64,000 nucleotides of DNA from Verrucomicrobiaceae bacterium E54 (GTDB lineage: Bacteria; Verrucomicrobiota; Verrucomicrobiia; Verrucomicrobiales; Akkermansiaceae), in NCBI GenBank assembly GCA_022548915.1, contig JAKZES010000011.1, positions 1 to 64,000 of the forward strand. The letters run 5' to 3'. The notes under the pieces were generated by a model. The model ran no database searches. It was not told where the DNA came from and saw nothing but the letters and a program-made list of their open reading frames with translations. Of the stretch, positions 26,050-34,100 are shown one piece after another. The position numbers and the translations under genes were made by a program. Within the stretch, counting starts at the first letter, position 1, and every line of letters begins with the position of its first letter.

Positions 26050-27123
26050 ATGGAATTCGTCACGGCCGCGGCCCTGAAACAGCAGGCCAACGAGCAGCCG
26101 CAGCGCTTCGCCGTGGATGCCGAGCTGCAGGGCCGCAGCGAGCGCCAGACCAAGACCGGCAAGCCCTATCTGGTGCTGACCTTCGCCGATGCCACCGGCA
26201 GCTTCGGACTGAACGCCTGGTCGGACGCGCCGCTTTTCGAGGCGGCCCGGGGGTTCGCCGACGGGACCGTGCTGCGGCTCGATGCGGAGTGGACGCAGAA
26301 CCAGTTCGGCCTGAACGCCGCCAACCTCTCGTGGGAGAAGCTCGACAGCGATGCGCTCGAGGCCTTTCACGCCGGTGACGCCGAAACCGCCGAAAGGCAG
26401 CGCGAGGCGTGGAAGGCCATCACCGCCTTCTGCGGGAGCATCGCCGACCCGCGGCTGTCGGCCCTGGTGGACCGCTTCCTCGACGAGTTCGGCGATCGTT
26501 TCCGCCGCGCCGCCGCAGCGAAGAAGAACCACCACGCCCGCCGCGGCGGACTGGCCGAACACGTCGCCCAGATGATGCGGGCGGCCGATGCCATCTGCGG
26601 CGTCTATCCGGACCTCAACCGTGACCTGATGCTTGCCGGCGTGCTTTTCCACGACTGCGGCAAGCTGTGGGAGAACCAGTATCCCGAGCGCGGCTTCGCC
26701 CAGACCCATTCGGTCTATGGCGAGATGCTCGGTCACATCCCACTCGGCATCGAGTTGGTCAACAAGCTGTGGCACGAGGTCGCCGACTCGCCGGCGGCCA
26801 CGGGCTGGCTGGCCCTCGATCCGCCGAGCGAAACGGTCCGCCTGCACCTGCTGCACCTCATCGCCGCCCACCACGGGGCGCTTGAGTTCGGCTCGCCCAC
26901 CCTGCCGCGCACCCCCGAGGCCTTCGCGCTGCACTACATCGACAACCTCGACGCCAAGCTGGAGATGGTGAAGGACGCCTACGCCGAGTCGAACGAGATC
27001 GCCGAAGGCATCTTCGAGAAGCGCTTCCCGCTGCCCGCCAACCTGGTGGCACCGCTGCCCGCCTTCGAGGGCGACCCGCCGGCACCGCCCGCACCGCCCG
27101 CACCGACGGATACCCTGCTCTAG
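26050..27123 (+). CDS. YhaM-like OB-fold/HD-domain 3'-5' exoribonuclease
   Basis: 357-aa cytoplasmic protein. Residues about 20-95 form an OB fold (VDAELQGRSERQTKTGKPYL, FADATGSFGLNAW) for nucleic-acid binding. The HD domain follows: NHHARRGGLAEHVAQM with His171, then VLFHDCGKLWE with His201-Asp202, HLLHLIAAHHG and YIDNLDAKLEM as the closing Asp. Order and spacing match the YhaM/CBF1 exoribonuclease family, which trims RNA 3' ends with a metal-dependent HD site. The last 20 residues are Pro/Ala-rich. It is followed by recO after 12 nt, so they may be co-transcribed. Confidence 0.85.
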   Translation: MEFVTAAALKQQANEQPQRFAVDAELQGRSERQTKTGKPYLVLTFADATGSFGLNAWSDAPLFEAARGFADGTVLRLDAEWTQNQFGLNAANLSWEKLDSDALEAFHAGDAETAERQREAWKAITAFCGSIADPRLSALVDRFLDEFGDRFRRAAAAKKNHHARRGGLAEHVAQMMRAADAICGVYPDLNRDLMLAGVLFHDCGKLWENQYPERGFAQTHSVYGEMLGHIPLGIELVNKLWHEVADSPAATGWLALDPPSETVRLHLLHLIAAHHGALEFGSPTLPRTPEAFALHYIDNLDAKLEMVKDAYAESNEIAEGIFEKRFPLPANLVAPLPAFEGDPPAPPAPPAPTDTLL

Positions 27124-27135
27124 CAGTCCAAGCCG

Positions 27136-27708
27136 ATGGAACGCTCCGACGGCATCCTCGTCCGGCTGACGAAGCTCACCGACACCAGTTTCATCGTGCA
27201 CTGGTTCACCGAGGACGCCGGCCTGATCAAGACGGTCGCCAAGGGGGCGCGGCGCCCGAAGAGTCCGTTCGCCGGAAAGCTGGACCTGTTTTTCTCATCG
27301 GAAGTCCACTGGACCCGCGCCCGCCGCGGCGAGCTGCACACGTTGCGGGAGGCCGAGCCCCGCCATCTTCGCGAGGGCATCCGCCGCGATTACAAGTCGG
27401 CCCTGCTCGCCGGCTACTTCTGCCGCCTGCTCGAAACCGCCGTCGAGCGGGAGCACCCCGAGCCCGCGCTGCACGACCTGCTGCGCCGCGGGCTCGATCA
27501 TGTCGACACGTCGGGCGCTTCGGCCAAGGCGCTGCGGCACTTCGAAAGCGAACTGGCCCGGCTGCTCGGTCTAGGCCGGGAAAAGAGGCAGGCGGCCCCG
27601 GCCCTGAGGGAAGCCCTCGGCGGCCTCCCCGGACTGCGGGATCAGGCCCTCGAGGCGCTCGCGGATTCGTCGAAAAAGCCCTTTGCCGATCGTCCGGATA
27701 AATCGTAA
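27136..27708 (+). CDS. recO: DNA repair protein RecO
   Basis: 190-aa protein starting with the RecO OB fold (ERSDGILVRLTKLTDTSFIV, VAKGARRPKSPFAGKLDLF, ELHTLREAEPRHLREGIRRD) and continuing in a helical domain (LAGYFCRLLETAVEREHPEP). RecO helps load RecA on gapped DNA with RecR and anneals SSB-coated strands. It is shorter than the E. coli protein (about 240 aa) and lacks an obvious Cys-type zinc finger, as in several other phyla. The ssb gene lies 2.8 kb downstream. Confidence 0.85.
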   Translation: MERSDGILVRLTKLTDTSFIVHWFTEDAGLIKTVAKGARRPKSPFAGKLDLFFSSEVHWTRARRGELHTLREAEPRHLREGIRRDYKSALLAGYFCRLLETAVEREHPEPALHDLLRRGLDHVDTSGASAKALRHFESELARLLGLGREKRQAAPALREALGGLPGLRDQALEALADSSKKPFADRPDKS

Positions 27709-27724
27709 CTGTATTTACAACGTC

Positions 27725-28612
27725 ATGGACTCTCCCACCGCCACCATCATCCAGATCCTGCGCGAGCGTGTTGACGCACTTCTCGCCAAGGGGGACTACG
27801 AAGAAGCCGTCCACGCGGCCACGGCTGCGGTGGAAAAGGCCCAGCATGCCCTGAGTTCCGATCTCGACAGCGTCGATGGATTCGTCTCGACCCTTGAGGT
27901 CCGCGGCGAGCTGATGCGCAAGCTCGAGCGCCACGAAGAGGCCATCGACGATTTCAAGCAGGCGATCGACCTTCTGGAGAACCGGCCCGACCGACGCCTC
28001 CAACTCGCCCGCATCACGGCTTCCCAAGGAGCGGTGTATGATGCGCTCGGCAAGGAGAAGCGCGCCTTCGACTGCTGGGAGAAGGCGATGCAGCTGTTCG
28101 AGGACTGCGATCCTCCCGCCATGATCGACGTGGCCGTGATGGCCAACAACCTCGCCTACCTGAAGAAGGACGAGGGCGACGTCGATGCCGCCGAGACCTT
28201 CTACCTGCGCTCGCTCGAAATCCTGCACAACCAGTTCGGTCCCGATCACGAGGAGACCGCCACCCTTTCCGACAACCTCGGCGCCCTCTACCTGGCCGCC
28301 GGCTACTTCGAGCAGGCCCGCGAGATGCACATGATGGCGCTGGAGGCCCGGACCAAGCTCTTCGGCGACCATCATCCGGACACGGCCCAGTCGAACAACA
28401 ACCTCGCCCTGGCCCTGATGGAAACGGGCGACCGGAAGATCGCGCGCGAGCACTTCGAGAAGGCCCTCGCCGGCTTCGAGGCCCTGGGCGAGGACTACCG
28501 GGAAGACCTGGAGGCGGTCGCCTCCAATTACTGCGAGCTGCTCCGCGAGGACGGCGACGACGCCGGGGCCGACCTCGTCGAGTCGCGCATCGGTGGCGTG
28601 GTCGGCGCCTGA
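27725..28612 (+). CDS. Tetratricopeptide repeat protein
   Basis: 295-aa soluble protein made almost entirely of TPR-type helix pairs; the clearest are ANNLAYLKKDEGDVDAAETF, SDNLGALYLAAGYFEQAREM and NNNLALALMETGDRKIAREH, each spaced 42 residues as in kinesin-light-chain-type repeats (ATLSDNLG, DTAQSNNNLA). The start at 27725 is preferred to one at 27683 because that longer frame begins inside the end of recO. Likely a scaffold for protein contacts; partner unknown. Confidence 0.8.
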   Translation: MDSPTATIIQILRERVDALLAKGDYEEAVHAATAAVEKAQHALSSDLDSVDGFVSTLEVRGELMRKLERHEEAIDDFKQAIDLLENRPDRRLQLARITASQGAVYDALGKEKRAFDCWEKAMQLFEDCDPPAMIDVAVMANNLAYLKKDEGDVDAAETFYLRSLEILHNQFGPDHEETATLSDNLGALYLAAGYFEQAREMHMMALEARTKLFGDHHPDTAQSNNNLALALMETGDRKIAREHFEKALAGFEALGEDYREDLEAVASNYCELLREDGDDAGADLVESRIGGVVGA

Positions 28613-28680
28613 TTGGTCCGGATCGCTCCGCGTGGCAGCCCCGCCGCCCCGGCGCGCCCGAAACACCCCTCAACAATTTT

Positions 28681-28709
28681 TTGACAATCCCGGCCCGGGT
28701 GGCTATGAC
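28681..28709 (+). promoter_or_regulatory. Sigma-70-type promoter of rplY
   Basis: TTGACA at 28681-28686 is a perfect -35 element. A 17-nt spacer separates it from TATGAC at 28704-28709 (4 of 6 matches to TATAAT). It is preceded by an AT-rich run (AACAATTTTT) and lies 49 nt before the rplY start. Confidence 0.7.
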
Positions 28710-28757
28710 CCGCGGCCCCGCCGGTTCCGGCGGACCGTCCCAACCTTCATTTTTTTC

Positions 28758-29429
28758 ATGGCCAAGAAGCACACCCTCAAAGCCGAGCTCCGCGCCCGCA
28801 CCGGATCCGGTCTCCTCAAGCAGATGCGCCGCGAAGGCTGGCTGCCCTCCGTGCTCTACGGAAAAGATTCCGAGAACAAGAACCTCAAGGTCGACGCCAA
28901 GACCTTCCGCGAGCTTCTGGGCGACAGTGAGTCCGAGAACATCCTCATCAACCTCGCCATCGAGGGCGGGGCGTCGGACCTCGCCTTCCTGCAGGACATC
29001 CAGTATGACCCGCTCACCGGTGAGGCGCTTCATGCCGATTTCCTCGCGGTGAACGAGAAGACCGAGCTCAACGCCTCGGTGCCGGTGCACCTGATCGGCA
29101 ACCCGGTCGGCGTCAAGGCCGGCGGCATTCTTGAACAGGGCCTCCACACCCTGGACGTCACCTGCCTGGCCACCAACCTTCCCGAAAGTCTCGAATTCGA
29201 CATCTCGGCTCTGGACGAAGGCGACTCCCTGCACATCGGCGACGTCGAGTTTCCGGCAGGCGTGAAGCCGAACTACGACGCCGAGGTGGTCATCGCCCAC
29301 ATCGGCAGGCCTGCCTTGCTGGTCACCGAAGAGGAGGGCGGCGAAGACGGCGCGGTGCCGGTCATCGGCGAGACCCAGGCCGCCGAAGGCGAGGAAGCCG
29401 CGGCCGAAGAGCAACCCGCCGAGGCCTGA
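28758..29429 (+). CDS. rplY: 50S ribosomal protein L25, CTC form
   Basis: 223-aa 5S-rRNA-binding protein of the long general-stress (CTC/TL5) type. N-terminal L25 domain about 1-92 (KKHTLKAELRARTGSGLLKQ, LPSVLYGK, LQDIQYDPLTGEALHADFL), then the second beta domain (VHLIGNPVGVKAGGILEQGL, LPESLEFDISALDEGDSLHI). It ends in an acidic Glu/Ala tail. ATG at 28758 begins the conserved sequence; a longer open frame reaches upstream through the promoter and is not real. pth, rpsF and ssb follow on the same strand. Confidence 0.93.
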   Translation: MAKKHTLKAELRARTGSGLLKQMRREGWLPSVLYGKDSENKNLKVDAKTFRELLGDSESENILINLAIEGGASDLAFLQDIQYDPLTGEALHADFLAVNEKTELNASVPVHLIGNPVGVKAGGILEQGLHTLDVTCLATNLPESLEFDISALDEGDSLHIGDVEFPAGVKPNYDAEVVIAHIGRPALLVTEEEGGEDGAVPVIGETQAAEGEEAAAEEQPAEA

Positions 29430-29484
29430 TCGACCCCACGATTTTTCCCACCCCGGTCCGCCCCGCGCGGCCCGGGGCTTTTTG

Positions 29485-29547
29485 AGTTCAGAGCCTGGAG
29501 CCTGGAGCTTGGAGCTGGTTGGCACTTGGCACTTGGCACTTGGCACT
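29485..29547 (+). repeat. Nine-unit heptamer array upstream of pth
   Basis: Consecutive 7-mers AGTTCAG, AGCCTGG (twice), AGCTTGG, AGCTGGT and TGGCACT (four identical copies). The array ends 20 nt before the pth start. Similar heptamer arrays in the same orientation precede tadA, mnhC and the Nudix gene. Confidence 0.7.
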
Positions 29548-29567
29548 TCGAGCCGGAGGCTCGCCCC

Positions 29568-30197
29568 GTGTCTGAATTCCGCCTCATCGTCGGCCTCGGT
29601 AACCCCGGCCGGCAGTACGAACGCACCCGCCACAACGTCGGCTTCATGGTGCTGGACCGTCTGGCGGGGCAGACGCCCTTCGAATCCCGCCCGAGGTGGC
29701 AGTCGCACACCGCCCGGCTCCCGGATGGCACCCTGCTGCTCAAGCCCCAGACCTTCATGAACCTCAGCGGCCGCAGCGTCCGCCAGGTGGTGTCCTTCCA
29801 CAAATGGGAACCGTCCGAGCTGCTGGTGGTTTACGACGATGTCGCCCTGCCGCTCGGGCGGCTGCGCTTCCGGGAAAAAGGCAGCGCCGGCGGGCACAAC
29901 GGCATCAAGTCGCTGATCGAGCACCTCGGCACCGACGGCTTTCCGCGGCTCAAGATCGGCATCGGCGATGCCGGGCCGGGAAGCATGACCGGCCATGTGC
30001 TCGGCACCTTTCGCGAGGAGGAGCAGGAGGCGGTGGAAAACACGCTTGCAAGCGCGGTGGCCGCCGTGCAGCTTGCGCTCTCCCAGGGCTTCGCGGCCGC
30101 CGCGAACCGCTACAATTCATCCACTCCAGTCACTGAAAACCAAGATCATGAGCAGGAACTACGAAGGCCTGATCGTCCTCAACACGAAGGGGATTGA
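29568..30197 (+). CDS. pth: Peptidyl-tRNA hydrolase
   Basis: 209-aa enzyme that frees tRNAs from peptides dropped by the ribosome. The conserved N terminus LIVGLGNPGRQYERTRHNVG contains the catalytic His (in RHNVGF), and LLLKPQTFMNLSGRSV, VYDDVALPLGRLRFREKGSA and GGHNGIKSLIEHLGT are all present. GTG at 29568 was selected because the family starts 4-5 residues later and the sequence before it is a heptamer array. The last 17 codons overlap the first codons of rpsF in another frame (50 nt), giving a non-conserved polar tail. Confidence 0.92.
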   Translation: MSEFRLIVGLGNPGRQYERTRHNVGFMVLDRLAGQTPFESRPRWQSHTARLPDGTLLLKPQTFMNLSGRSVRQVVSFHKWEPSELLVVYDDVALPLGRLRFREKGSAGGHNGIKSLIEHLGTDGFPRLKIGIGDAGPGSMTGHVLGTFREEEQEAVENTLASAVAAVQLALSQGFAAAANRYNSSTPVTENQDHEQELRRPDRPQHEGD

Positions 30198-30432
30198 CGG
30201 CTCCATCGACGACCTCGTCAGCGCGGTCGGCAAGGAACTCGAAGCCGAAGGCGCCAAGCTCGAGGAAGTGAAGCAAATGGGCCGCCGCCAGTTCGCCTAC
30301 CCGTCGAAGAAGCTCGAGGGCGGCCACTACGTGAACTACCACTTCTCCGCCGAGCCCGACGTGATCCAGAAGATCGAGACACGCCTGAAGCTCAACGAGT
30401 CGGTGCACCTCCAGCACTACCAGAGCCGGTAA
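30148..30432 (+). CDS. rpsF: 30S ribosomal protein S6
   Basis: 94-aa S6: NYEGLIVLNTKGIDGSIDDL at the start, VKQMGRRQFAYPSKKLEGGH and YVNYHFSAEPDVI in the middle, and LKLNESVHLQHYQSR at the end match the ferredoxin-like S6 fold. It begins inside the end of pth and is followed by a hairpin terminator and then ssb, so the usual rpsF-ssb pairing is kept but rpsR is not next to it here. Confidence 0.92.
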   Translation: MSRNYEGLIVLNTKGIDGSIDDLVSAVGKELEAEGAKLEEVKQMGRRQFAYPSKKLEGGHYVNYHFSAEPDVIQKIETRLKLNESVHLQHYQSR

Positions 30433-30453
30433 CTGTTCTCACGAACAGTTTTT
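30431..30453 (+). terminator. Rho-independent terminator or attenuator after rpsF
   Basis: AACTGTTC (30431-30438) and GAACAGTT (30443-30450) form a perfect 8-bp stem around TCAC, followed by TTTTG. It starts at the last base pair of the rpsF stop codon and lies 45 nt before ssb, so it could also modulate read-through into ssb. A TTGACC box at 30458-30463 might serve a separate ssb promoter. Confidence 0.75.
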
Positions 30454-30497
30454 GTGCTTGACCTGCCGGAGTCCGAGCCGCCAATCTGACGCTTGCC

Positions 30498-30977
30498 ATG
30501 GCCAATCTGAACAAAGTGATGTTGATCGGGAACCTGACCCGTGATCCCGAACTCCGCTACACTCCCAAGGGAACCGCGGTCGCCGACCTCGGGCTTGCCG
30601 TGAACCGCCGCGTCTCCGACGGCAACGGCAACTGGAGCGACGAAACGACCTTCGTCGACGTGACCGTCTGGGGCAACACCGCGGAGAATTCCCAGAAATA
30701 CCTCTCCAAGGGGCGCGGCGTCTTCATCGAGGGGCGTCTCCAGCTCGACACCTGGGAGGACAAGCAGTCCGGCCAGAAGCGCAGCAAACTCAAGGTCGTT
30801 GGCGAGAACGTCCAGTTCCTGCCCGACGGCCGTGCTGGCGGCGGCGGTGGCGGTGGCGGCGGTCGTTCCCAGTCTTCGGACAACGATTCGTCGCAACAGG
30901 AAGACAAGCCGCAGGGCGGGTCCGCGGCCGATGTCGGTGACTACGACGGCGACGACGGCGACGACATCCCGTTTTGA
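30498..30977 (+). CDS. ssb: Single-stranded DNA-binding protein
   Basis: 159-aa SSB. The OB fold spans about 1-110: NLNKVMLIGNLTRDPELRYT, TAVADLGLAVNRRV, TFVDVTVWGNTAENSQKYLS and GRGVFIEGRLQLDTWEDKQS. A Gly-rich linker with a run of ten glycines follows (about 113-124), and the protein ends in the acidic tip DGDDGDDIPF that recruits partner proteins. Full length for the family. Confidence 0.95.
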   Translation: MANLNKVMLIGNLTRDPELRYTPKGTAVADLGLAVNRRVSDGNGNWSDETTFVDVTVWGNTAENSQKYLSKGRGVFIEGRLQLDTWEDKQSGQKRSKLKVVGENVQFLPDGRAGGGGGGGGGRSQSSDNDSSQQEDKPQGGSAADVGDYDGDDGDDIPF

Positions 30978-31052
30978 GCGCCTTGGGTAAGGCCTTCCGA
31001 TCGAGGGTTGTGAAGCCCGAAGGTCCCTGAAAAGCCTCCGGCTCTCGACACC

Positions 31053-32206
<1,154 letters not shown>

Positions 32207-32220
<14 letters not shown>

Positions 32221-33238
32221 TGGGAGCGCCGGCATCCTGCCGGCATCTTTCGGCATCCTGCCGAAAGTCTGTTTCTGCGGCTTCATCCTCGCGCTCGCCT
32301 CTTGCGGCACGCTCGAGTTCTACTCGCAGGCGACCGTCGGTCAGCTCGAGATGCTGACAAAACGCCAGCCGATCGGGAAGGTCGCCGCGGAGACCCCCGA
32401 TCCCAGGCTGCGCGAACGACTCGCGCTCACCCGCCGCCTGCTCGATTTCGCCGAACAGGAGATGAAAATGCCCTCGGAAGGGGCCTACGAACTCTACGCC
32501 GAACTGGGGCGCGAGCACCTGGTGTGGGTCGTCCACGCCGCGCCCGAGCTGTCGATGGAGCCGAAGCGCTGGTGGTATCCGGTGGTCGGCTGCCAGGCCT
32601 ACCGCGGTTATTTCCGCGAGGATCTCGCGCGGGCCGAGGCCGCGAGGCTCGGGGAGCAGGGCTACGAGACGTGGATCGGCGGGGTCGACGCCTTCTCGAC
32701 CCTCGGCTGGTTTCGCGACCCGGTGCTCGACACCTTCGTCCACCGGGCCGAGGTCGACTACGCCGAGCTGATCTTCCACGAGCTGGTCCACATCAAGTAC
32801 TACATCCCTGGTACGACCGCGGAGAACGAGGCGCTGGCCGAGGCGGTGGCCCGGGAGGGCGTGCGGCGCTGGTTTCGCCACACCGGCCGGCCCGGGCTGG
32901 CGCGCCGCTACGACGAGCGCCTCGCCAGGATCGCGCAGGCCCGCGAGGCGATCGTCGAGGCCTCCGGCCGGCTGCGCATGGTGTATGCGGCCGACCGGCC
33001 CGACGAGTGGAAGCGGGCGCGGAAGCGGGAGGAGCTCGCCCGCCTCAACCGCGACCTCCGGGCCCTGCGCGCCGAGTGGGGCCGCGGGCTCAAGTCGTGG
33101 ATCGAGGAACCGGTCAACAACGCGCGCCTCAATTCCTTCACCACCTACGAGGCCGGGATCCCGCGCTTCACCCGCATGCTCGGGGACTGCGACGGCGACT
33201 TCGAGCGGTTTTGGGAAGTCGTTGGGGCGGGCTCGTGA
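32207..33238 (+). CDS. Predicted aminopeptidase lipoprotein (COG4324-like)
   Basis: 343-aa protein resembling the predicted zinc aminopeptidases of the PF10023 family. FILALASC gives a lipobox with Cys about 33. Then GQLEMLTKRQPIGKVA, RLALTRRLLDFAEQEMKMPS, RWWYPVVGCQAYRGYF, STLGWFRDPVLDTF, and the metal site AELIFHELVHIKYYIPGTTA followed by NEALAEAVAREGVRRWF, i.e. HExxH plus a downstream Glu; NNARLNSFTTYEAGIPRFTR closes the domain. The residues before the hydrophobic core (SAGILPASFGILPK) are encoded by two tandem hairpins, and no other start codon exists between them and the lipobox, so this repeat now supplies part of the signal peptide. ATG at 32201 is an alternative. Confidence 0.82.
32228..32267. 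repeat. Two tandem REP-like hairpins inside a signal-peptide coding region
   Basis: GCCGGCA-TCC-TGCCGGC (32228-32244) and CTTTCGGCA-TCC-TGCCGAAAG (32247-32267) are perfect hairpins with 7- and 9-bp stems and the same GGCATCCTGCC core. They are translated as AGILPASFGILPK. Confidence 0.75.
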
Positions 33239-33256
33239 GCGCTTCGATTTTTTTGA

Positions 33257-33406
33257 AACCGCAGAGAGCGCAGAGGAACGCAGAGAATGGGATTTCTATG
33301 AACCCGAAAACCACGATTGAAACCACGGCTTGGACTCCGCAACCGGGGATTCCAGGATGAAGAGGTCTCTTCTCCAAGCTCTGTGATCTCTGCGCTCTCT
33401 GCGGTT
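33257..33406. repeat. 150-bp intergenic element bounded by 19-bp inverted nonamer arrays
   Basis: AACCGCAGAGAGCGCAGAG at 33257-33275 is the exact reverse complement of CTCTGCGCTCTCTGCGGTT at 33388-33406. Each arm extends with further nonamers (CTCTGTGAT-CTCTGCGCT-CTCTGCGGT at 33379-33405). The interior carries no supportable gene. The element fills the gap between the aminopeptidase gene and the PQQ-like relic. Confidence 0.7.
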
Positions 33407-33435
33407 GAATTTTTCCGCCTCACCGGAAACCGGCG

Positions 33436-33830
33436 CTACTTCGCCCCGATGCAGTAGAGCATGGAAAGCGAACGCGCATAGATCCGTCCCTCGGCCGGGA
33501 CCAGGGAAGCGCGGAACATTTCGTCCACTTCCGCGCCGAGCGTGTTGTGGCCGACGATCTCGAGTTGGTCGCCCGGCTTGAGCACCAGCGTTTCACCGGC
33601 GCAGGCGTTCTGGATCAGGATGTGGTCGCCGACAACCAGCGAGGCTGGCCCTCCAGGTCGAAGGCGTGGATTCCGCCGGGGCCGAAGAACGCGACCACGA
33701 GCTTGCCATCGGTCGCGCAGGTCGGCGTGGCGAAGCTGTTCATCCGGTGCGGATTCTCGGGCTTGCCGCACTCGATCGTGCGCTTCCACAGGATGGCACC
33801 GTCGTTGCGATCGATGGAGAGCCCGGAAGC
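33436..33830 (-). pseudogene. Decayed PQQ-like beta-propeller protein remnant
   Basis: The minus strand from about 33830 reads SGLSIDRNDGAILWKRTIEC, NPHRMNSFATPTCATDGKLV and VAFFGPGGIHAFDLEG, typical PQQ-like propeller blades. At about 33640-33655 the frame shifts to SLVVGDHILIQNACAGETLV, LKPGDQLEIVGHNTLGAEVD and FRASLVPAEGRIYARSLSML, the C-terminal end of the same kind of protein. The middle blades and the entire N terminus with the signal peptide are missing. Function in related Verrucomicrobia proteins is unclear. Confidence 0.75.
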
Positions 33831-34100
33831 CGTCGGTTGGAATCGAAAGCCCGATTTCCAGTCCGGTTCTTATTGAACGACATCGAATTCGTGCAAACCC
33901 TTTCGCCAGAGACCCGCCGCGTGCCTCATGAAGCGATTCGAGAAGATTCCCGCCGTTCCGTCCGACGAAGTGCCGTCCGCCTCCGCCCCCGTGCGGCGGG
34001 GTCGGCCGGCCATGCAGGGGCGGGCTGATGGCGCGGCCCCGCGGTCCTGCCCGTGTGCCACCGAGGCCGGATATCGCTGAAACGTCCGGCATTTTTGAAG

